A stretch of DNA of 14,575 nt from an uncultured Eubacteriales bacterium. GTDB taxonomy: Bacteria > Bacillota > Clostridia > Oscillospirales > Oscillospiraceae. Every line of letters begins with the position of its first letter. Positions within the stretch are counted from its first letter, which is position 1. The stretch is taken from contig URGI01000051.1 of the NCBI GenBank assembly GCA_900547315.1, positions 1 to 14,575 of the forward strand, read 5' to 3'. A program made the translations under genes and the position numbers. The notes under the pieces were generated by a model that did not search any database, was not told where the DNA came from, and was given only the letters and a program-made list of their open reading frames with translations. This document shows positions 6,614-12,886 of this stretch, piece by piece.

Positions 6614-6622
6614 TAAGAGTTT

Positions 6623-7315
6623 ATGGTTCAAATGAACGATGTGAGAAAGATCTACGACAGCAGCGGGACTCTCGCGCTCGACGGCGTGGATCTGACCATC
6701 AACGAGGGTGAGTTTGTGTTCCTTGTCGGCCCCTCCGGCTCTGGCAAGACTACTATTATAAAATTGCTCACCGGAGAGATCCAGCCCACCGAGGGCACCG
6801 TTATCGTCAATGATTTTGATCTCGGCAAGCTGAAGCGGCGCAAGCTGCCCAAGATGCGCAGAACGCTGGGCATTATCTTTCAGGATTTCCGACTGATAGA
6901 TAACATGAACGTGTACGATAACGTGGCGTTTGCGATGCGCGTCGTCGGCGCGTCGGCGAAGGAGATAAAAAAGCGCGTACCGTACGTGCTCGAGCTGGTC
7001 GGCCTTGAGGGCCGTGAGAAGCGCCTCCCGCAGGAGCTTTCCGGCGGCGAGCAGCAGCGTGTGGCCATTGCCCGCGCGCTGGTCAACAGCCCGCGCATGA
7101 TAATCGCGGACGAGCCTACCGGCAACCTTGACCCTGTGCGCTCGCTGGAGCTTATGCTCCTTCTGGAGAAGATAAACGAGATGGGAACTACTATTCTTGT
7201 AGTCACCCATGAGAAGGAACTGGTCAACGCCTTTTCCAAGCGTGTCATAACCATTGACGGCGGCCATGTGATCAGTGACGGAATGGACGGGTATTACAGC
7301 TATGAGATTGAATAG
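6623..7315 (+). CDS. ftsE: Cell-division ABC transporter ATPase FtsE
   Basis: A 230-residue ATPase, full length for FtsE. It pairs with FtsX at the inner face of the membrane; ATP cycling drives a conformational change that activates peptidoglycan hydrolases outside the cell instead of moving a substrate. All ABC motifs are intact: Walker A GPSGSGKTT (36-44), Q-loop Q87 in IIFQDFRLI (an FtsE hallmark), signature LSGGEQQR (139-146), Walker B MIIADEP (159-165) with E164, and the switch H196. A GGAG lies nine bases upstream of the ATG. A second ATG at 6632 (MNDV) is possible. The gene follows a 185-nt leader with candidate RNA structure and overlaps ftsX by 14 bp. Confidence 0.96.
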   Translation: MVQMNDVRKIYDSSGTLALDGVDLTINEGEFVFLVGPSGSGKTTIIKLLTGEIQPTEGTVIVNDFDLGKLKRRKLPKMRRTLGIIFQDFRLIDNMNVYDNVAFAMRVVGASAKEIKKRVPYVLELVGLEGREKRLPQELSGGEQQRVAIARALVNSPRMIIADEPTGNLDPVRSLELMLLLEKINEMGTTILVVTHEKELVNAFSKRVITIDGGHVISDGMDGYYSYEIE

Positions 7316-8189
7316 ATGCGGCTATCTTATCCGCGAAGGCTTCCGTAGCATAGGCACGCACGGATTCATGTCCTTCGCCTCGGTAACTATTATAATGGCC
7401 TGCCTTATAATCATGGGCAGCGTGTCGCTGCTCTCCGTCAATATTGACGCTCTTATAAAAGACCTTGAGAACGAGAACGAGGTCGTCGCTTTCGTCGATG
7501 AAAACATCGAGGACGAGGAGCAGGCCAAGGCCATCGGCACGGCGATAGAGGAGCTCCCGAACGTTATGGACGCGGAGTTCGTCAGCCGTGACACCGCGAT
7601 GGACAACTTCATGAGCAATTATGACGACGACATGATGGTCGGCATAGACGCCACCGTTTTCAAGCACCGTTTCGTTATCCACCTCAACGACATCTCGCTC
7701 ATGGCGCAGACGCAGAACGAGCTGAAGAACATCGACGGGATCGTGAAGGTCAGAGCGCATCTTGACTACGCGAAGGCCTTCGTGACGATAAGGAACATTG
7801 TCAGCGTAGTTTCGCTCATCCTTATTGTTATCCTTGTCTTTGTCTCCGTGTTCATCATGTCGAACACCATAAAGCTCGCCACCTTCGGCCGCCGCGAGGA
7901 GATCGCGATAATGAAGATGGTCGGCGCGAGCAACGCCTTTATCCGGCTCCCGTTTATCGTCGAGGGTCTTGTCCTCGGCATGCTCGGCGGCGGCCTTGCG
8001 TTCCTTGCTGAGTGGGGACTCTATAATCTTGTCACCGGCAAGATCGTCACCTCGCTCACCGGCAACCTCATCAGCGTCATCCCGTTCAGTTCCGTGTCTC
8101 TCACGGTGTTCATTGTCTATATGGCGACCGGCATCCTTGTCGGCGCGTTCGGCGGCGTTAACGCTATAAAGAATTATCTGAAGGTTTGA
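7302..8189 (+). CDS. ftsX: Cell-division ABC transporter permease FtsX
   Basis: A 295-residue permease partner of FtsE. It has four membrane helices at about 23-47, 165-188, 213-236 and 265-287. The large loop between helices 1 and 2 (about 48-160) is the extracellular domain that contacts coiled-coil hydrolases. Family marks are FGRREEIAIMKMVGAS (195-210), the coupling region to FtsE, and the N-terminal FRSIGTHGFMSFASV. The start ATG 7302 lies inside the end of ftsE, with no strong ribosome site, so translational coupling is likely. An in-frame ATG at 7275 would add nine residues (MTEWTGITA) that do not look like FtsX N termini. The downstream M23 genes are probably its clients. Confidence 0.95.
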   Translation: MRLNRCGYLIREGFRSIGTHGFMSFASVTIIMACLIIMGSVSLLSVNIDALIKDLENENEVVAFVDENIEDEEQAKAIGTAIEELPNVMDAEFVSRDTAMDNFMSNYDDDMMVGIDATVFKHRFVIHLNDISLMAQTQNELKNIDGIVKVRAHLDYAKAFVTIRNIVSVVSLILIVILVFVSVFIMSNTIKLATFGRREEIAIMKMVGASNAFIRLPFIVEGLVLGMLGGGLAFLAEWGLYNLVTGKIVTSLTGNLISVIPFSSVSLTVFIVYMATGILVGAFGGVNAIKNYLKV

Positions 8190-8216
8190 TTTGCCCGATT
8201 CTCGGAAGGAGAAGTA

Positions 8217-9638
8217 ATGAATAACAAAAAAGTTGTGTCCGTCATAGCGGTTCTCATGGCTGTGCTCATGGTTCTGTCCCTCGTGCTCAGCGTCCTGCCC
8301 ATCGCCGCAAATGCGGTCAATCAGGCCGATATCGACGCTATCGAGAAGCAGAAGGACGCTCTTACGGACAAACGCACTACGATCCAAGAGAAGATAGACG
8401 CGCTGAAGGAACAGCAGGCGAGCGTGCTTGAACAGAAAGCCGCGCTCGACGAGCGCAACGAATACACGGCCGAGCAGCTCAAGCTCGTTCAGGAGCAGAT
8501 CGACATCTATACCGGACTTATCAAAGAGAAGTCCAAGGAAGTCGATGCTGCCAAGAAGAAAGAGGATGAGCAGCTCAAGCGTTACCGCGAGCGCGTGTGC
8601 GCGATGGAGGAGAGCGGCGGCTACGGCTATAACATTCTCGCCATCATATTCAACTCCGGCAGCTTCGGCGAAATGCTCTCCGCTATCGACGATATGAACG
8701 AGGTCATGCAGAGCGACCGCGAGCTTGAACAGCAGTACATAGACGCCCGCGAAGCGACCGAGAGCGTCAAGGCGGAGTACGAAGAGGCCAAGGCCGGATA
8801 CGAGGAAAAGCAGGACGAGCTTAAGGCGGAAAAAACCGAGCTTGAGGATCAGCTCAAGGAGGCCGAGGAGCTGCTGACCAGCCTCGAAGAGGATATAGAG
8901 AAGGCCGTCAAGGAATATGAAGTGGCGCTTGCGGCGGAAGCCGCGATGGCTGCAGAGATGAGCAATCTTGCCGCGCAGCTTGCGCGCGAGGCGGCGGAAG
9001 AGGCCGCACGGCGCGAGCAGGAGTCCCAGAATAACGGTAATAGCGGCAGCAGCGGAAACACCGGCGATTCCGGCAGCACAGGAGACTCCGGCAATACCGG
9101 CGGCGATTCCGGTGAAACTCCGGAGCAGCCCTCGACGCCCGATGAACCCACGCCGACTCCCGCGCCTGCGGAGCCTACTCCGGCTCCCATTCCGACGCCG
9201 GAACCCTCGTCTCCTGTCACGGGAAGCCTTATGTGGCCTGTGCCCAGCAGCAATCTTGTCACCAGCCGTTACGGATGGCGCGTTCATCCGATAACCGGCA
9301 CTGAGCGCTTCCACGCCGGTATCGATATCAACGGCTACGGCAACGCAGGCGGTGTCATCTATGCCGCGGACGGCGGCACGGTCGTGCGCTCGCGTTACAG
9401 CGATTCCTACGGCAACTACGTTATGATAAACCATGACGGCAACATGCAGACGCTGTATGCCCACATGAGCGGCACCGCCGTGAGCGAGGGGCAGACAGTT
9501 AATAAAGGTGATGTCATCGGTTATCTCGGCGAGACAGGCTGGGCGACCGGTGTCCATTGCCACTTTGAAGTGTATGTCGGCGGCTCTACCGTGGATCCGG
9601 AGGGATATTTCCCCGGCCTCCCGCATTGGAACTGCTGA
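8217..9638 (+). CDS. Secreted coiled-coil LytM/M23 hydrolase 1 (FtsEX client)
   Basis: A 473-residue exported peptidoglycan endopeptidase. Residues 1-33 are a signal peptide (cut after ANA). Residues 36-268 form two long coiled-coil arms. Between them a less charged segment (about 126-165, CAMEESGGYGYNILAIIFNSGSFGEML in part) matches the PcsB/CwlO-type coiled-coil domain that docks on FtsX. A Gly/Ser/Asn/Asp linker (272-299) and a Pro/Thr-rich linker (301-334) lead to an M23 domain (338-473). All metal and catalytic residues are present: H366 and D370 (HAGID), H416 (LYAHMS), and H447 and H449 (HCH). The ribosome site GGAAGGAG is five bases upstream. It is the next gene after ftsX. Its paralogue follows at once. 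Cys128 and Cys473 are unusual for this exported protein type. Confidence 0.94.
   Translation: MNNKKVVSVIAVLMAVLMVLSLVLSVLPIAANAVNQADIDAIEKQKDALTDKRTTIQEKIDALKEQQASVLEQKAALDERNEYTAEQLKLVQEQIDIYTGLIKEKSKEVDAAKKKEDEQLKRYRERVCAMEESGGYGYNILAIIFNSGSFGEMLSAIDDMNEVMQSDRELEQQYIDAREATESVKAEYEEAKAGYEEKQDELKAEKTELEDQLKEAEELLTSLEEDIEKAVKEYEVALAAEAAMAAEMSNLAAQLAREAAEEAARREQESQNNGNSGSSGNTGDSGSTGDSGNTGGDSGETPEQPSTPDEPTPTPAPAEPTPAPIPTPEPSSPVTGSLMWPVPSSNLVTSRYGWRVHPITGTERFHAGIDINGYGNAGGVIYAADGGTVVRSRYSDSYGNYVMINHDGNMQTLYAHMSGTAVSEGQTVNKGDVIGYLGETGWATGVHCHFEVYVGGSTVDPEGYFPGLPHWNC
9045..9218 (+). repeat. Low-complexity interdomain linker in hydrolase 1
   Basis: The encoded linker is a Gly/Ser/Thr/Asp stretch with GDSG- and GNTG-like units, followed by Pro/Thr/Ala/Glu repeats (PTPTPAP, PTPAPIPTPEP). 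It separates the coiled coil from the catalytic domain and is typical of a flexible or wall-spanning spacer. It is not a mobile repeat. Confidence 0.7.
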
Positions 9639-9657
9639 CGGCTGAGAAGGAGACTAT

Positions 9658-10947
9658 ATGACTAAAGCAAAGAAAAATTCAGTCATCGCGGTACTGCTCA
9701 GCCTGACTATGGTGTTCACACTCGTGCTCGGCGTCCTGCCGAACGATGCGCACGCCGTAACTCAGGCCGAGATCGACGCGCTCCAGGCGCAGAAGGACGC
9801 GCTCACCGCGCAGCGTCAGGAGAAGCAGGACATCGTTGATGAGTTGGAGAGCCAGCACGCAACCGTGCTTGAGCAGAAGCTTGCCATGGATGCGCGCAAT
9901 CAGTTCACCCAGCAGCAGATAGCACTGACCAACAACCAGATAGAGCTGTACGGCCAGATGATAGAGGACAAGAAGCTTGAAGTCGAGGCCGCGAAGCAGC
10001 GCGAGGAAAAACAGCTTCAGCGCTACCGCGAGCGTGTCTGCGCAATGGAAGAGGACGGCGGCATGAACTACCTCGCCATCATCCTCCGTGCAAACAGCTT
10101 CGGCCAGCTCCTCACGCTGATGGATGACATCGGTGAGATAATGGAGAGCGACCGCAACCTTGAGGACGCTTACATAGCCGCCCGCGAGGAGACGGAGCGC
10201 GTTCAGGCCGAGTATGAGCAGACAAAGTCCGAGCTTGAGGCCAAGCAGGAAGAGCTTCGCGCCGAGCAGGAAGAGCTGCAGGCACAGATCGACGAGGCTA
10301 CCGCGCTTATCGCCCAGATCGAGGACGATATGGAGAACCGCCGCGCCGAGTATGACCAGCTCCGCAGCGCTGAAGATGAAGCGAGCGCCGAGATCGAGCG
10401 AATGATCGCCGAGCTTGAGCGCCAGAAGGAAGAGGAGCGCCGCCAGCAGGAAGAGGTTAATAAGAATAACGGCGGCAATACTGGCGGAAACACCGGCGGT
10501 AACACCGGAGGCAGCGGATACGCTACCGGAACATGGGGCTGGCCGTGCCCGTCCTGCTATTACATAACCAGCCGTGTCGGCAACCGCTGGCATCCGGTAT
10601 CCGGCATGTGGAAGTACCACTCCGGCCTTGATATCGGCGCACAGTACGGCGCCGCGATAGTCGCATCGGATGGTGGTACGGTCTCTCTTGCCGGAGTGAA
10701 CGGAGGTTACGGCAACTGTGTCATGATCGACCACGGCAACGGGTACTATACGCTGTACGGTCACATGTCCAGCATCGCCGTGTCCTACGGACAGGTTGTC
10801 AGCAAGGGTGACACTATCGGTTATGTCGGCAGCACCGGCGTTTCCACCGGCCCGCATCTGCATTTTGAGATACGCGAAGGCGGCGTCTGCATCGATCCGG
10901 AGCAGTTCTTCGGCGGTCTGTCTTACGCGCCTGACGCGGGCGACTGA
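9658..10947 (+). CDS. Secreted coiled-coil LytM/M23 hydrolase 2 (FtsEX client)
   Basis: A 429-residue paralogue of the preceding gene, aligned without gaps over about the first 134 residues (roughly half identical by eye; for example RYRERVCAMEE at the same position in both). It has a signal peptide at 1-33 (cut after AHA), coiled-coil arms at 36-268, the PcsB/CwlO-like turn at about 126-163, a short NTGG-repeat linker (272-287), and an M23 domain (about 293-429). The metal site is intact: H321 and D325 (HSGLD), H369 (LYGHMS), and H400 and H402 (HLH). AAGGAG is five bases before the ATG. The gene lies 19 bases after its paralogue, so a tandem duplication is likely. It carries extra cysteines (C297, C300, C354, C411) absent from the first copy. 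Both are probable FtsX-activated wall hydrolases. Confidence 0.94.
   Translation: MTKAKKNSVIAVLLSLTMVFTLVLGVLPNDAHAVTQAEIDALQAQKDALTAQRQEKQDIVDELESQHATVLEQKLAMDARNQFTQQQIALTNNQIELYGQMIEDKKLEVEAAKQREEKQLQRYRERVCAMEEDGGMNYLAIILRANSFGQLLTLMDDIGEIMESDRNLEDAYIAAREETERVQAEYEQTKSELEAKQEELRAEQEELQAQIDEATALIAQIEDDMENRRAEYDQLRSAEDEASAEIERMIAELERQKEEERRQQEEVNKNNGGNTGGNTGGNTGGSGYATGTWGWPCPSCYYITSRVGNRWHPVSGMWKYHSGLDIGAQYGAAIVASDGGTVSLAGVNGGYGNCVMIDHGNGYYTLYGHMSSIAVSYGQVVSKGDTIGYVGSTGVSTGPHLHFEIREGGVCIDPEQFFGGLSYAPDAGD
10471..10512 (+). repeat. NTGG-coding short tandem repeat
   Basis: Three 12-bp units encode GGNTGGNTGGNTGG (residues 272-285 of hydrolase 2). They form the linker between coiled coil and catalytic domain. 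The unit number could vary between strains by slippage. Confidence 0.65.
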
Positions 10948-10953
10948 TATAAT
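10945..10953 (+). promoter_or_regulatory. Possible extended -10 ahead of the S41 gene
   Basis: TGATATAAT is a consensus extended -10, and its TGA is the stop codon of hydrolase 2. No -35 is visible. Initiation would fall at about 10960, the base of the following stem-loop. Confidence 0.3.
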
Positions 10954-10959
10954 TTACAA

Positions 10960-11008
10960 CCAACCGCTGGCAGGGGAATCACCTGTCAGCGGTTGGCAAT
11001 GCCTTTTT
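10960..11008 (+). terminator. Strong stem-loop between hydrolase 2 and the S41 gene
   Basis: CCAACCGCTGGCAGG (10960-10974) pairs with CCTGTCAGCGGTTGG (10982-10996). This is a 15-bp stem with one G-U pair and a 7-nt loop. Five Ts follow only after seven bases (11004-11008), so it is an imperfect intrinsic terminator. Partial termination, mRNA stabilisation or processing inside the operon are all possible. The S41 ribosome site (GGGGG, 11011-11015) follows directly. Confidence 0.6.
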
Positions 11009-11022
11009 AAGGGGGAACGTAT

Positions 11023-12282
11023 ATGAGCATATGGCAGCGGCTGCTCGCCGCGATAGGCAGAGTCCTGTCCGCATTCTTCAATATCCGCATCAAGCTCAAG
11101 TATGTCCTTGTGCTCGTCATTCTGCTCGTCGCGGGCTGCATCGGCGTCACCTATAACAGGATGATAAACGCCGTCGGCGGCAAGGCGGACTATGACGAGG
11201 CCATGCGCTATATTGAGATAAAGGATCTGGTTGACGAGTATTTCATCGATCCGGCTGACCGTACCGCAATGGGCAACAGCGCCGCGGCGGCCATGATAAG
11301 CGGCCTTGGCGACAAGTGGAGCTACTACATGTCCGCGGACGAATACCGTACATATCAGCTTTATTCGACAAATGAATATTCAAGCATAGGCATGTCAATA
11401 ATGCAGGATGCAAACGGCGGGGGATATCAGGTCATTTCCGTCAATCCCGACACGCCTGCCGCCAAGGCCGGAATCACCTCCGGCATGGTCATCACCGCCA
11501 TCGACGGCGAGAGCGTCAAGGGGCAGGACATTGACAGCGTGCGTACTAAAATACGTTCCCGCATGAACACGCAGTTCATCGTCGAGGTCGGCGGGCGGGA
11601 CGAATATACCGTTGACTGCACGAAAAATTACGTCAGCCCCGTCACATACCGCATGGAAAAGACCGAGGCGGGCTATGTCAAGATAGATAACTTCGAGGCC
11701 GGCAGCGGTCAGGACGCGATAAATGCCGTGGAAACGCTGCTCAATCAGGGCGCGACGGCGCTTGTCATCGACCTGCGCGGCAACGCGGGCGGCCTTGCCG
11801 CCGAAACGCGCACCTTCCTCGATTACCTTCTGCCGGGCGGGACGCTGTTCGAGTCCGTGGACAAGGCGGGCAATAAGGTTCGCTACGAGTCGGATAACGT
11901 CTGCATCCAGCTCCCGATGTGCGTGCTCATCAACGCCGAGACTCATGCCGAAGCCGAGGTGTTCGCCGCCGTTATGAAGGAATTTCAGGCGGCAAGCCTT
12001 GTCGGCGAAGCCACTACGGGCGACACCCGTACCCAGTCTACCATCGAGATATCCGACGGCAGCGCGATGCGCATTTCTACCGGCAGCTATCTGACCGCCG
12101 GAGGCACCGACATCTCCAAGGCCGGCGGCGTGATACCCGACCGTATCATCTATAACAGCGACAGCTCCGCAACCGGCACAACGAGCGGCACTGTCGGTGA
12201 GAGCGACGGTACGGCCGTCAGCTCCAACGACGAGCAGCTCGTCGCGGCGCTTACGATGCTGAGCATGACTAATTTGAGTTGA
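11023..12282 (+). CDS. PDZ-S41 protein, probable catalytically dead CTP-like protease
   Basis: A 419-residue membrane-anchored homologue of C-terminal processing proteases (S41; CtpB in B. subtilis, also encoded beside ftsEX). It has a transmembrane helix at about 26-44, with a lipobox-like VAGC at 36-39. A helical lid (56-112) and a PDZ domain (about 118-190: YSSIGMSI, NPDTPAAKAGITSGMVITAIDG) follow. The S41 core (about 205-375) has GYVKIDNF, VIDLRGNAGG, VLINAE and GGVIPD. The usual active site is SASxE plus TFGKGxxQ. Here the aligned residues are HAEAE (308-312), giving Ala309 for the serine, and TTGDTRTQ (331-338), giving Asp334 for the lysine; only Gln338 is kept. The protein should therefore be proteolytically inactive and may act as a PDZ scaffold or hydrolase regulator. 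The C-terminal tail (380-419) is Ser/Thr-rich. It has its own leader stem-loop. Confidence 0.9.
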   Translation: MSIWQRLLAAIGRVLSAFFNIRIKLKYVLVLVILLVAGCIGVTYNRMINAVGGKADYDEAMRYIEIKDLVDEYFIDPADRTAMGNSAAAAMISGLGDKWSYYMSADEYRTYQLYSTNEYSSIGMSIMQDANGGGYQVISVNPDTPAAKAGITSGMVITAIDGESVKGQDIDSVRTKIRSRMNTQFIVEVGGRDEYTVDCTKNYVSPVTYRMEKTEAGYVKIDNFEAGSGQDAINAVETLLNQGATALVIDLRGNAGGLAAETRTFLDYLLPGGTLFESVDKAGNKVRYESDNVCIQLPMCVLINAETHAEAEVFAAVMKEFQAASLVGEATTGDTRTQSTIEISDGSAMRISTGSYLTAGGTDISKAGGVIPDRIIYNSDSSATGTTSGTVGESDGTAVSSNDEQLVAALTMLSMTNLS

Positions 12283-12307
12283 CACCGCGCACGGACGATT
12301 GTATACT
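12279..12307 (+). promoter_or_regulatory. Sigma-A promoter of greA-lysS
   Basis: Consensus TTGACA (12279-12284), a 17-bp spacer and TATACT (12302-12307), 11 of 12 consensus bases. The -35 overlaps the stop codon of the S41 gene. It gives an AT-rich leader of about 65-70 nt before greA, in which I see no structure. Confidence 0.88.
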
Positions 12308-12381
12308 ATCTAAATCGGAAAAGCATTTCATCATTTTAATTAAATTTTATTGAAGTAATTCGTGAAAAGGAGAACTGCTTT

Positions 12382-12870
12382 ATGGCACAGCTTAGCAGAT
12401 TCAAAATGAGTCAGGAGCGCCTTGACGCGCTTAAAGATGAGCTTTATTATCTGGAGACCGTCAGGGAAAAGGAAGTCGCGGAGCAGATCAAGGAAGCCCG
12501 CAGCTTCGGCGACCTCTCTGAAAACAGTGAGTACGACGAGGCAAAGACCGAGCAGGGAAAGCTGTATTCCAGGATCGCAGAGATCAAGGTTCTCATCGAT
12601 AACGCGGAAATCGTCGATAATATCGACCATGACGCGCCGAAAGACACTGTCACCCTCGGCAGCATCGTCAAGGTGCGCGACATTGAGGACGACTATGAGG
12701 AGACCTACGAGATAGTCGGCTCGCAGGAGGCCAACCCCCGCGAGGGACGTATTTCCGACGACTCGCCGGTCGGCCGCGCGCTCAGAGGCCACCGCGCCGG
12801 AGAGCAGGTCACCGTTGAAGCACCTGCCGGAAATCTGAAGTTTGAGATAGTCAGCGTAGAGAATAAGTAA
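12382..12870 (+). CDS. greA: Transcription elongation factor GreA
   Basis: A 162-residue protein, normal GreA length. It enters the secondary channel of stalled RNA polymerase and stimulates cleavage of backtracked RNA. The N-terminal coiled coil (1-78) carries the acidic tip: ARSFGDLSENSEYDEAKTEQ at 39-58, with D44 and E47 matching the metal-positioning acids of E. coli GreA. The C-terminal FKBP-like domain (about 84-160) shows TLGSIVKV, YEIVGSQEANPREGRISDDSPVGRALRG and a closing hydrophobic strand. AAGGAG (12367-12372) lies nine bases upstream. It is transcribed from its own strong promoter and is followed 16 bases later by lysS, a common pairing in Bacillota. Confidence 0.97.
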   Translation: MAQLSRFKMSQERLDALKDELYYLETVREKEVAEQIKEARSFGDLSENSEYDEAKTEQGKLYSRIAEIKVLIDNAEIVDNIDHDAPKDTVTLGSIVKVRDIEDDYEETYEIVGSQEANPREGRISDDSPVGRALRGHRAGEQVTVEAPAGNLKFEIVSVENK

Positions 12871-12886
12871 TAGATAGAGGTAGAGT

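Noticed and set aside
6438..6622. Known c-di-AMP riboswitch upstream of ftsE
   Set aside because: Expected by context because such riboswitches precede wall hydrolases in Clostridia, but I could not find its conserved segments; kept only as an unclassified structured leader.
7275..7301. Longer N terminus of FtsX
   Set aside because: The added MTEWTGITA is unlike FtsX; it is the ftsE tail read in another frame.
7272..9626. 784-codon open frame on the minus strand across ftsX and hydrolase 1
   Set aside because: It is a shadow of the plus-strand genes: the GC-biased third positions remove the codons that would give stops on the other strand. Its protein is low-complexity and matches nothing, while the plus-strand genes have intact motifs and ribosome sites.
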